DNA of 40,263 nt, taken from the NCBI RefSeq assembly GCF_902168175.1, contig NZ_CABHOU010000066.1, positions 1-40,263 on the forward strand, read 5' to 3'. Shown here in pieces: positions 1-7,365 of this stretch. The number at the start of each line of letters is the position of its first letter. Positions within the stretch are counted from its first letter, which is position 1. Origin of the DNA: an uncultured Chitinophaga sp. GTDB taxonomy: Bacteria; Bacteroidota; Bacteroidia; Chitinophagales; Chitinophagaceae. The translations under genes and the position numbers were made by a program. The notes under the pieces were generated by a model. That model saw only the letters and a list, made by a program, of their open reading frames with translations. It made no database searches and was not told the origin of the DNA.

Positions 1-1004
1 AATCGTACGATGATAACAAAGCCGCTTATGGCGTGCCCAACGTTACCACTCCACTCCCTTCTTCAGCCCAACCGCTTAGAAACACCGTGGAGGAAAACTA
101 CACGCAAATACTCAGCGACCTTACCACCGCTGCTCCATTGCTGGGGAAAACAAAGACCAACGGCTTTATCAATTACTTCGGTAATATAGCCCTGCAAGCC
201 CGTGTATATCTTTATATGAAGGATTACACCAACGCTTTGAAATATGCAGAGGAGATCATTACCACCAGCCCATACGTACTGTACACCAATGCCAATTGGG
301 TAGACTCCTGGAAAACCCAGTTTGGTTCAGAATCTATCTTTGAACTGGGCATTTACCCGCTGGAGGGTGATTTAGGTCTTACTTCCCTGGGTGCCTATCT
401 CCGGAAAAAAGGTGAAGGCGGAAGCAATGTGTTGGGCTGGTATATGGCGAGCGATTACTTCTTAAACCGCTTAAAACAGGATGCGGCGGATATCAGATGG
501 GGCGTAATGAACGACGATGAACTCTCCACTCCTGCTGCCCCCCGTAAAGGAGCCCTTTACAAATACAATGGCAGTACAGCATTGGCGGGTGATGGAAAAA
601 CAACGCCGACAGCCGTAAATATTAAAGTGATCAGGCTGTCAGAAATCTATTTAATAGCAGCAGAAGCGGTACTGCCTACAGATGCAGGCAAGGCGGCCAC
701 GTACCTGAACGCCATCCGTAAACGTGCCCCGAACTTACCTGCAGCCACTGCCGGAACGGTAACGGTTGATATGATCCTGGAGGAAAGAAGTAAAGAGTTA
801 TTTGGCGAAGGGCAACGGTTTTTTGATATGATGCGTTTAAACAAATCCATCACATTTAATGATGAGGTGATCGGCCTGACGGTAGCTACCCGACCCAAAA
901 CAATAGACAGGACGTTCTTTAAAACGCTTTTGCCTATTTCACAGACAGAGATCAATGCTAACCCGGGTTTGCTGCCACAGCAAAATCCGCAGTATAATCA
1001 ATAG
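1..1004 (+). CDS. SusD/RagB-family outer-membrane lipoprotein, 3' part only
   Basis: The reading frame is open from the first bases of the window, so the gene begins upstream and about 334 C-terminal residues are visible. SusD proteins are surface lipoproteins that cap a SusC TonB-dependent transporter and bind the glycan or other ligand. The visible part has the TPR-like helical segments of the family (YFGNIALQARVYLYMKDYTNALKYAEEI) and the usual C-terminal signature ILEERSKELFGEGQRFFDMMR, followed by a closing LLPISQTEINANPGL. In the family this end carries the RagB/SusD signature 'ERxxEFxGExxRWxDLxR'. The matching susC should lie immediately upstream, outside the window. A clear terminator follows at 1016-1048, so the operon ends here. 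Family assignment is secure; the ligand cannot be told. Confidence 0.93.
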   Translation, partial: SYDDNKAAYGVPNVTTPLPSSAQPLRNTVEENYTQILSDLTTAAPLLGKTKTNGFINYFGNIALQARVYLYMKDYTNALKYAEEIITTSPYVLYTNANWVDSWKTQFGSESIFELGIYPLEGDLGLTSLGAYLRKKGEGGSNVLGWYMASDYFLNRLKQDAADIRWGVMNDDELSTPAAPRKGALYKYNGSTALAGDGKTTPTAVNIKVIRLSEIYLIAAEAVLPTDAGKAATYLNAIRKRAPNLPAATAGTVTVDMILEERSKELFGEGQRFFDMMRLNKSITFNDEVIGLTVATRPKTIDRTFFKTLLPISQTEINANPGLLPQQNPQYNQ

Positions 1005-1015
1005 GTACTTAAAAG

Positions 1016-1048
1016 GGAAAGCGCGTCGTTGATGCGCTTTCCTTTTTT
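1016..1048 (+). terminator. Rho-independent terminator after the SusD-like gene
   Basis: Stem GGAAAGCGC / GCGCTTTCC (9 bp, 1016-1024 with 1034-1042) with a 9-nt loop, followed directly by six T residues (1043-1048). It starts 12 nt after the SusD stop codon and ends the upstream sus-type operon. Confidence 0.85.
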
Positions 1049-1065
1049 ATAGGAACGAACGATGC

Positions 1066-1248
1066 TCATTTGTTCTTTGCGTTCCTTATCAGCATATAAA
1101 TGGAAAATACGAATACAATTGCGTAAATAACGGCTAACCCGGTATGCTCAAATTTAAGGGTCTTAAAGTCGAACTGTTTAAACAATGTTACGCCCAAAAT
1201 GATGGCTACAATACTGAAAGTAAAATTCAGCACCTTTTTCTTTTCCAT
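1066..1248 (-). CDS. Small two-TM membrane protein, unknown function
   Basis: A 60-residue protein starting MEKKKVLNF. It has a basic N-terminus, a hydrophobic segment at about residues 9-23 (FTFSIVAIILGVTLF), a short polar linker (KQFDFKTLKFEH) and a second hydrophobic segment at about 37-54 (GLAVIYAIVFVFSIYMLI), ending in RNAKNK. This layout, basic ends and two helices, is typical of small inner-membrane proteins with both termini in the cytoplasm. It is convergent with the SusD-like gene and divergent from the PAS-LuxR gene. No family is recognised and there is no strong ribosome-binding site. The clean hydrophobicity pattern is the main reason to accept it as real. Confidence 0.55.
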   Translation of the reverse strand: MEKKKVLNFTFSIVAIILGVTLFKQFDFKTLKFEHTGLAVIYAIVFVFSIYMLIRNAKNK

Positions 1249-1374
1249 ATTCGCTGTTTAAATTTATGTCTTTTAAGGAATTACTGATAGTACATATGCT
1301 CCCATGCATTAAGCTAAATGCAGGAAAAGGAAACATGACACAATCCTGTTCCCCAAAATTCGATACAAAAAACT

Positions 1375-1401
1375 TGTAAATACCTACACCGGGGTGTAAA
1401 T
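1375..1401 (+). promoter_or_regulatory. Candidate operator upstream of the PAS-LuxR regulator
   Basis: Just upstream of the 1425 start there is an interrupted palindrome TACACC-GG-GGTGTA (1385-1398). It is overlapped by two direct copies of TGTAAAT (1375-1381 and 1395-1401) spaced 20 bp, about two helical turns. This could be an autoregulatory or partner-regulator site. Inference from symmetry and position only. Confidence 0.3.
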
Positions 1402-1424
1402 TTAGTTTCCTATAAAAACTGTAC

Positions 1425-2174
1425 ATGAAGCCTCCCTCCAGTACTACCCTGCTAACGACTAACAAGCTGGGCACCATCACAGAAACCGGCCAGCACTACC
1501 TCGAGGCGGTAAAAGCCTTTGCCCGGCTGAGCTACGAAAGTATATACGTGATCGACTACAAGGACATGTCGTTCGAATACGTTTCAGAGAACCCGCTTTT
1601 TCTCTGCGGATATAGTGCAGCCGAGGTATTAAAACTGGGCTATGAATTTTACTTCCGGCAGGTGCCGGCCCGGGACCTCGAATTACTGACGCAGCTTAAT
1701 GAAGCAGGCTTTGAATTTTACGCGCAAATCCCTGTACAGGAACGGGCACTTTACAGTATTACATATGATTTTCATCTACTCCATAAAAATGGCAAACAAA
1801 TCCTCATCAATCACAAACTAACCCCACTTTTTCTTACACCAGAAGGCAAGATGTGGAAGTCTATGTGCGTGGTGTCCTTATCGCGGGAACAGGCCGCGGG
1901 CAATGTGCGCATTTACAAACAGGGAAGTAAGGAGGTTTGGGAGCTAATCCCCGGAAAAAAGATATGGCAGAAGTCGGCAAAACCCTCACTCACAGAAAGA
2001 GAACTGGAGGTTTTAAGGTTGCATGCCCAGGGGTTTTCCATCGATCAAATCGCGGCCAGGTTGTATGTGGCACCGGACACGGTAAAATATTATCGCAGAA
2101 GGATCTTTGAACGGCTGGGAGTGAGCAATGTGATGGATGCGTTGTCGTGTGCGGTGGGAAGTAAGCTGATTTGA
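1425..2174 (+). CDS. PAS-domain LuxR-type transcriptional regulator
   Basis: A 249-residue cytoplasmic protein. Residues about 35-150 form a PAS-like sensor (ESIYVIDYKDMSFEYVSENPLFLCGYSAAEVLKLGYEFY; later HLLHKNGKQILINHKLTPLF), where the family binds a small ligand or cofactor. Residues about 187-249 are a GerE/LuxR helix-turn-helix with the hallmark LTERELEVLRLHAQGFSIDQIAARL and a recognition-helix region PDTVKYYRRRIFERLGV. There is no receiver Asp domain, so it is probably not a phosphorylated response regulator; activity should be set by the PAS ligand. PAS-LuxR proteins of this layout are common in Bacteroidota. It is convergent with the hydrolase gene (12-nt gap). Targets are unknown; a candidate operator lies at 1375-1401. 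Confidence 0.85.
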   Translation: MKPPSSTTLLTTNKLGTITETGQHYLEAVKAFARLSYESIYVIDYKDMSFEYVSENPLFLCGYSAAEVLKLGYEFYFRQVPARDLELLTQLNEAGFEFYAQIPVQERALYSITYDFHLLHKNGKQILINHKLTPLFLTPEGKMWKSMCVVSLSREQAAGNVRIYKQGSKEVWELIPGKKIWQKSAKPSLTERELEVLRLHAQGFSIDQIAARLYVAPDTVKYYRRRIFERLGVSNVMDALSCAVGSKLI

Positions 2175-2186
2175 AGATTAGCTAGT

Positions 2187-2729
2187 TTACCGCTTAATAT
2201 CCTCCCCCACTAAACGCACATTTTCGCCGAGCTGATGCCCGCCCTTATCGAACTCCCTAAACGTCGCAGACGGAAGATGTTGCCTGTAAATCGCCAGCTG
2301 ATCAAACGGCACTTCTTCATCATCTTTGCATTGGTAAAAGTAGAACTGGTAGTCATCAGGAAGCCTTGCTGCAAAATCTGTTTTAAGTTTCAAACCCTCT
2401 TTCCATTTCTCCTTACCCGACCAAAATGGAGCTGCAAGCAGGAAAATTCTTTTCGCCTTTGTAGCCACCTTATTTTCAGACAGGTATTTGAGTAGCATAG
2501 ATGCGCCTAATGAATGCGCCACAATGATGAATTCTTCGCTGACCGCAGCGATCTGTTTCCCGATCTCCTCAGGCCAGCCGAAATCGGCTGCATCATTGTC
2601 AGACCCGAGTTTAGGGTAGATAACGGTATAACTTGTTCCTAAAGCGTCCTGCAGCGATTTAACAAGTGGTGCGTCGGCCTCGTAACCGTTGTCGCCTCCG
2701 CCCTGTATAAAGAGTACTGTTTTTTTCAT
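2187..2729 (-). CDS. Small alpha/beta-hydrolase (RBBP9/YdeN-like serine hydrolase)
   Basis: A 180-residue cytoplasmic protein with no signal peptide. It begins MKKTVLFIQGGGDNGYEADAPL, a first strand plus oxyanion-type loop. The nucleophile elbow is AHSLGAS with Ser73. Asp136 or Asp137 in KDDEEVPF and His165 in KGGHQLGE complete a Ser-Asp-His triad in the expected order. Length and layout match the small RBBP9/YdeN group (about 180-190 aa), whose bacterial members are poorly characterised serine hydrolases. The substrate is unknown. It is transcribed alone, convergent with the PAS-LuxR gene. Confidence 0.8.
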   Translation of the reverse strand: MKKTVLFIQGGGDNGYEADAPLVKSLQDALGTSYTVIYPKLGSDNDAADFGWPEEIGKQIAAVSEEFIIVAHSLGASMLLKYLSENKVATKAKRIFLLAAPFWSGKEKWKEGLKLKTDFAARLPDDYQFYFYQCKDDEEVPFDQLAIYRQHLPSATFREFDKGGHQLGENVRLVGEDIKR

Positions 2730-2972
2730 GAGTGGTGGTGATTAGTGCTGTTACTAAGGTACCATATACAAGAAAATAAATGCTGTGTGAATGCGACATT
2801 AGGGGGTGGGGGCTGCGACAATCAGAAAGATATGGCCACAACTTATACGCCCGATCACACGCAATACCATCACCAGCAGCGCTCATAGAAAAAGGCTAAA
2901 AAAAGGGTAAGGCGACGGTAAGCCCCCTTACCCTATATATAAAACCCCTTGCAATCAGCACTCCATCTTTAA

Positions 2973-4003
2973 TTCCAATATGTCAAAGAACTTAACAGGG
3001 CAATCGCGAGGCTAGCTATCCTACCTACTTTTCGAAAACCCTGCTCCGGCACTGCCTTTAAAGCGTCTTACGACGGTAATACCAGGCTGTAACCGGATGC
3101 GAACAGCTACTCATTCTTCAAGCACGCTGTATTTTATGAGGGTCTGGTCTTTTCTTTACAGAGGATGACCGCCAACAAAACAAAGGTACTGTCGTGAAAA
3201 GGCGATGTGGACGAAAAAGGAACGAAGCTTAGCAGAAGAGGGAATGAAGTATGCAAAACGGGGGAATGAATGACACCTTCGTCCGCTGTAACCCTTTACC
3301 AGAAAGGAAAACGACTTGAATAACAAATAATTAAATACAGAAAGCCATGAAAATGAAACCATTCTTCCCCCGTGAACATGGAATTTCGAAGACAATCGAC
3401 TTTCCCATGGTGGAAGACCGGAAGCTGACGGCAAATATTTGAAACTGCACGTACCCGGTGAACGCTTTTTACTGCCGGACTGCATCGGCAAAAACATCAA
3501 TGCCCCCGGGCGCAGAGAAATGCAACAAAACAAGCAGGTTGTAAGTAGTATGTGTGCCTGATATGGAGGCCATCGGGCGCGACGTAGTAAAGGTAGCAGG
3601 AACGTATATACCGTGTCGAACTCATACTATAAAATCCGAACAAAGGCTTCTGATGTTCGCAGGGCGAAGGTATATCCATCCTATATCGATCCTTTAATAG
3701 CTATTACCATGGGCGCGGGTTTCAGAAGATTTGTATATAGGATGGGTAAAGGATCGATATAGGATGAGGCATGAAAAAGGGTATTTGTCGCCATCCGATT
3801 TTCATGCTATCATCGGCAAAAACCGGCTGCGCCTACAGGGGCCGCTGACGGCATATTTTCCCTATTTCTATCTTATCATCCTCCGCGTGCAGGAACTGGT
3901 GATGCATACCATTACCGCCAACAAAGGGAAAGCCCCCTGGGCTGATGTGCCTGTGTTTGTAGGTGCCCATGATTATGAAAACCTGATCTTCGTGATGCAC
4001 TAG
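2973..4003 (+). pseudogene. Possible decayed coding region
   Basis: No intact gene is visible over roughly 1.5 kb between the hydrolase and the beta-lactamase-like gene (2730-4235). Several plus-strand stretches read like protein but are broken by stops and frame changes. One frame from 2973 reads FQYVKELNRAIARLAILPTF and, after stop codons at 3090 and 3195, continues with protein-like sequence. Another around 3410-3560 contains GKYLKLHVPGERFLLPDCIG. A third around 3610-3760 contains YYKIRTKASDVRRAKVYPSY. A 90-codon frame at 3731-4003 (TTG start only) contains FPYFYLIILRVQELVMHTI. I recognise no family in any piece. This could be an old degraded gene or pair of genes, or simply non-coding sequence. 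Confidence 0.25.
3677..3766. repeat. 20-bp perfect inverted repeat with 50-bp centre
   Basis: CATCCTATATCGATCCTTTA at 3677-3696 is the exact reverse complement of 3747-3766. Between the arms is a perfect 12-bp palindrome TAATAGCTATTA (3695-3706, overlapping the left arm by 2 nt). There is also an extra partial copy, TATAGGATGG, at 3735-3744. There is no T-tract after either arm, so it does not look like a terminator. It may be a remnant of mobile-element ends, a recombination or attachment site, or an operator cluster. Confidence 0.6.
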
Positions 4004-4235
4004 CACTCCTCCCCCTTTTTTAGAATATCATTGCGCCTCCCTTATCTTTAAGGGATGATTTGCTATGCGTCAGCTACTCGTCGATCCCTTTGAAATAACG
4101 GTCGCAAACAATTGATTATCAGAACGAACCGCATCAGGATCAATTAACGGGATTATCTTTCAAGGATGCTCATATTTTTCCATAGATTTATCTGGAATTG
4201 TATCAGCCTGAAATTACCCACTAAACCCCTGTTAT

Positions 4236-5306
4236 ATGCCATCTTCAAATAAAACACATCTTTTCCATGCCGTAATCATGCTAATACTGCTGTTCCCTGC
4301 CGGTGCCTATGCCCAAAAGGACAGGATCGACACTTTTATCGAAAATAGCATGGCGAGGCAACGGATAGTGGGCCTGGCGGTGGGCGTCATAAAAGATGGA
4401 AAGACCGTAAAATCGAAGGGGTACGGTCACGCCAACCTGGAACTTGATATACCGGTTACGCCAAACACGGTGTTTAAACTGGGTTCTGTAAGTAAACACA
4501 TCATCGCTGTGGCCATTATGAAACTAATACAGGAAGGTAAATTGAAGCTGGATGACCCGGTAAAGAAATTTTATCCGGACGCGCCATCGCATTGGTCTGC
4601 CATCACTATCCGGCACCTGCTGAACCATACCTCCGGTTTGGTAAGGGAATCCCCCATATTCGATGCGATGGCCACGCAACCAGATTCTTTATTGATAAGG
4701 GCGGCTTACAAGGACACGCTGGTTTTTCCAACTGGTACGAAATGGCAATATTGCAACCTGGGATATTTTATGCTGGCAGACATTATCAGGCAGATAGATA
4801 CCAGAACCTTTGCGGAGTATATGAAGAAAGAGATCTTCGAAAAGAATGGACTGCAGAACACGCAGGTCACTTCGCTGGGCGACCTTATATATGGCAGAGC
4901 AGGCGGTTATATGCGCCTTTCCGGCGATACGACAGTGAATGCCCTGAACTACGTTGCACTGAGACCCAGTGGTGCATTTCTATCTACCATCAATGATATG
5001 TTAAAATGGGAAATGTTGATGCAGGAAGGAAAGATACTTCCGAAAGAAAAGTGGCAACAAACGTGGCAGGACCTCTCGGCAACGCAGGCGACTGATACGA
5101 GCAGCGGCGCCACTAAGTATGGTTATGGCTGGTACGTGGCCAGGTATAAAAACAGGAAAGCAGTTTTCCATGGTGGTGTGTTGCCTGGTTTCAGGGCCAT
5201 GTATTTCAGGTTTCCGGACGAGCGGACGGCTGTTATTGTGCTGACGAATTCGGAACCGACTAATGCTGCGGTGATTGCGCAGGGGGTGGCGGATATGCTT
5301 TTATAA
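4236..5306 (+). CDS. Secreted class C beta-lactamase/DD-peptidase-like serine hydrolase
   Basis: A 356-residue protein with a Sec signal peptide (hydrophobic VIMLILLFPAGAYA, cleavage near residues 25-27). It carries the three penicillin-binding-fold motifs: S84-V-S-K87 (SxxK, nucleophile and base), Y172-C-N174 (YxN) and H312-G-G314 (replacing KTG as in many family members). Typical family spacers are present too, such as LLNHTSGL and WQYCNLGYFMLADII. The family (PF00144, beta-lactamase, AmpC, DD-peptidase and esterase EstB relatives) acts in the periplasm or outside the cell on beta-lactams, peptidoglycan peptides or esters. HGG instead of KTG often goes with esterase or D-aminopeptidase-type activity, so resistance should not be assumed. 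It is a single gene with no clear terminator. Confidence 0.88.
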   Translation: MPSSNKTHLFHAVIMLILLFPAGAYAQKDRIDTFIENSMARQRIVGLAVGVIKDGKTVKSKGYGHANLELDIPVTPNTVFKLGSVSKHIIAVAIMKLIQEGKLKLDDPVKKFYPDAPSHWSAITIRHLLNHTSGLVRESPIFDAMATQPDSLLIRAAYKDTLVFPTGTKWQYCNLGYFMLADIIRQIDTRTFAEYMKKEIFEKNGLQNTQVTSLGDLIYGRAGGYMRLSGDTTVNALNYVALRPSGAFLSTINDMLKWEMLMQEGKILPKEKWQQTWQDLSATQATDTSSGATKYGYGWYVARYKNRKAVFHGGVLPGFRAMYFRFPDERTAVIVLTNSEPTNAAVIAQGVADMLL

Positions 5307-5345
5307 TAGAGATCAGTAAAGAAAAAATTTGAACGCTGTTGTTGA

Positions 5346-5594
5346 CTTGTACGAAGAAGTAAAGAGATTAAATTTAGCATTAAGCCAAATCCTTATAAAT
5401 TCTCCACCCTCAAAACCAATAAAACATCCATTACCGTAGCCCTGCTATTCTTGACTTCAATCTCCATGAATGGTCAAAATCGCGCAGGCATCAATCGCCT
5501 GATCAAAAAAACGGCTGTCGACAACGGCTATTTGAAGATAGGTTACGAGGATTCCCCAATTAATATAGACTCATTTTGTTTTTACCTGGAATAA
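5346..5594 (+). pseudogene. Gene remnant: signal-peptide-like start followed by an early stop
   Basis: The frame is open from 5346 to a TAA at 5592 but has no ATG/GTG/TTG at a sensible place. From 5412 it reads KTNKTSITVALLFLTSISMN followed by GQNRAGINRLIKK, which has the look of a Bacteroidota signal peptide (basic, hydrophobic, small residues, then Q) and the start of a mature protein. It then stops after about 40 mature residues. It could be the 5' scar of a deleted gene, or a very small secreted protein using an atypical start such as ATT. No family is recognised. The rest of the 5307-5740 gap holds nothing else I can support. Confidence 0.3.
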
Positions 5595-5740
5595 TCGTAA
5601 ATTCATTTAGAATGCTAAAAAGATATTAACGCCCCAGACCTCGTTCAAGACCGGCATTTTTCTTAGTTACTCCAATTAACAGATACTCCTGACTGTATTC
5701 CAACATTGTTTATTTTTTCACAATAGATAAAACCCCCGCT

Positions 5741-6142
5741 ATGCAATCGTTTATTATCGTGTTAGGCATGTTCCTGACTTTCCAGGTAAATACAATTACC
5801 AGGAATGCGTCTTCAGTTGTATTGACTCGTTTTGATGAGCCGGCAAGGAAAAAGATTTCGCTCGAAATTGTCAACAACCTTGTTAAGGAAAACTATGATT
5901 CGGTTCGCAAGGACTTTGCACCGGCATTAAAGCAAGAACTCTCTGCCGAACGACTGGCAGAGGGATGGAAAAAATTAATTGAAACAACCGGGACCTACAC
6001 GGAGGTGGCCTCCTCTACCGTGAATGCGGTGAATGGGTATAACCAGGTTAAAGTTCGCTGCAAGTTTAAAAAAGGTAATGCGACGGTTGAAGTCACCTTC
6101 AATGAAGAGGATCAGGTTTTGGGCCTTTATCTTAAACCTTAA
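5741..6142 (+). CDS. DUF3887-like protein, probably exported
   Basis: A 133-residue protein with a hydrophobic N-terminus (MQSFIIVLGMFLTFQVNTIT), which is a signal peptide or anchor. The rest fits the DUF3887 pattern: a helical start (ISLEIVNNLVKENYDSVRKDF), the LSAERLAEGWKKLIETTGTY segment typical of the domain, then beta-strands ending VEVTFNEEDQVLGLYLKP. In other proteins this NTF2-like domain sits in front of alpha/beta hydrolases or stands alone; its biochemical role is unknown. It is the first gene of a four-gene run, with only 4 nt before the next start codon, so it is probably co-transcribed with 6147-8929. The promoter should lie in 5595-5740, but I found no clear TAnnTTTG box there. 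Confidence 0.72.
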   Translation: MQSFIIVLGMFLTFQVNTITRNASSVVLTRFDEPARKKISLEIVNNLVKENYDSVRKDFAPALKQELSAERLAEGWKKLIETTGTYTEVASSTVNAVNGYNQVKVRCKFKKGNATVEVTFNEEDQVLGLYLKP

Positions 6143-6146
6143 GTAA

Positions 6147-6779
6147 ATGAAAATTTCCCTTACAATACTGCTGATGATGATAGCGGTATGGTCGACGGCC
6201 CAGGTTACCGGATTATCAAAAAAAATCCGGCAACTTGGTACGCAAATCAGCAACGTTAACTGCAACTGTGAGCCACAGCGCGATAGCCTTGCGAAGCTGA
6301 TCAACAAGGGGCTGGTAAATCTCGACGCCCTGTCTGCCCCGGCCCCCGCTGAATACGAGCGTGCTATTGACAATCTATTGGTTACAGTAGATAAGCTTAA
6401 AGGACAATCAGATAGTATACAGAGGAGAGGTCTTTCACTAATCATTCTGGATTTACGGCTGAAATTTGAGATCACAGCGGATAATATGAGTGCCGAAAAT
6501 TCATTTGACCTTGTAGAAGTGGAAGTAATTGCACAGAAAAACCTGGTACCGGTGCATAGCCTGTCTGTGTATTATTCCCCACTCGGGTATACTCCTAACT
6601 ATCAACAGCCCAAATACTCCTTTCGCAACCTGACAAGTCCAGTTAAGCAAATGATGGTGCCTGGCTACTACCGGATGTGGGTTACCCGCCAGGATGATCC
6701 GACGGTACTAGACCAAAAAATGATAGAGGTTGATCCCAAACACCCTAACAAAATTACATTCAATGTCGGAACTGATTAA
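6147..6779 (+). CDS. Exported protein of unknown function
   Basis: A 210-residue protein with a clear signal peptide (MKISLTILLMMIAVWSTAQ, cleavage at about 18-19). The mature part begins with a helical, probably coiled-coil region (about 20-105) holding a CNC cysteine pair and repeated polar/leucine patterns (DNLLVTVDKLKGQSDSIQRR). The second half (about 110-208) is predicted beta-rich (FDLVEVEVIAQKNLVPVHSL; GYYRMWVTRQDDPTVLDQKM), like a small extracellular beta-sandwich. No family is recognised. It lies between the DUF3887-like gene (4-nt gap) and a membrane-protein gene whose start codon overlaps its last 17 nt. Translational coupling is likely, so the three products should be made together. 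The two-part build suggests a binding or scaffold role. Confidence 0.75.
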   Translation: MKISLTILLMMIAVWSTAQVTGLSKKIRQLGTQISNVNCNCEPQRDSLAKLINKGLVNLDALSAPAPAEYERAIDNLLVTVDKLKGQSDSIQRRGLSLIILDLRLKFEITADNMSAENSFDLVEVEVIAQKNLVPVHSLSVYYSPLGYTPNYQQPKYSFRNLTSPVKQMMVPGYYRMWVTRQDDPTVLDQKMIEVDPKHPNKITFNVGTD

Positions 6780-7365
6780 AACCTGGCAGCCCTCAAAGAA
6801 GTGGCTGGCATTCAGCCAGATTGCAAGTTGGGTATTGTCGGTTGCCGGAACATTCATTATAGTTCCGCCACTGCTTAAATTGTCGAACGAACTGGACCCT
6901 CGTAATCTCGTCAGGTTCCTTATTGCTGCCTGCGTTGCCGTACTTTACATCCCTGCCAGGCGTAAGTCGCAGCCAAAGGATTATAAGTTCTGGTATTATG
7001 CGGCGATTGCGGCACTGGTGATCTTTGTTTCGCTGACCGCCTGCTACACGTATGTGGTCAGGAACTGGTCTGTTAATTTTTATGGTCAAACGCTGGTGAT
7101 AGGGAAAAATATGTACCCGGAAGCCGTGCAAAAAAAAGCTGAAACAGCCATATTACTGGAGCGTCCATTTATTGATAACGAAACATTCGTAAAAGCCCGT
7201 GTTGGAGAAACACAGTACATATGGCCGGAAGATGAACTTAAGAATCGATTTTACATGATGAGTACTCTATACTCCATTACCATACTTACACTGGCTTTCT
7301 TTCTATTATCGGTTACCCAGGCAATGTACTGTTATGATAAAGCGCACCAGATTAATAAAACGTAG
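6763..7365 (+). CDS. Four-TM inner-membrane protein of unknown function
   Basis: The start is taken at the ATG at 6763 (MSELIKTWQPSKKW), not at an in-frame ATG 33 nt upstream, because the upstream codons only extend into the preceding gene. The 200-residue product has hydrophobic segments at about 17-38, 48-64, 77-99 and 165-188. A polar loop of about 65 residues lies between TM3 and TM4 (100-164, including MYPEAVQKKAETAILLERPF). With the basic linker ARRKSQPKDYK between TM2 and TM3 inside, the large loop should face the periplasm, where the exported partners from the same operon would be. It overlaps its upstream neighbour by 17 nt and its downstream neighbour by 32 nt. No family is recognised. 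Confidence 0.75.
   Translation: MSELIKTWQPSKKWLAFSQIASWVLSVAGTFIIVPPLLKLSNELDPRNLVRFLIAACVAVLYIPARRKSQPKDYKFWYYAAIAALVIFVSLTACYTYVVRNWSVNFYGQTLVIGKNMYPEAVQKKAETAILLERPFIDNETFVKARVGETQYIWPEDELKNRFYMMSTLYSITILTLAFFLLSVTQAMYCYDKAHQINKT

Noticed and set aside
4236..5306. Antibiotic-resistance beta-lactamase
   Set aside because: The SxxK and YxN motifs fit the wider family, but HGG in place of KTG and the context do not show activity on beta-lactams; a general serine hydrolase call is safer.
6147..7365. Possible frameshifted single gene (6147-6779 with 6763-7365)
   Set aside because: The first product has its own signal peptide and complete C-terminus, and the second has its own start and TM layout; the overlap is better explained by translational coupling.
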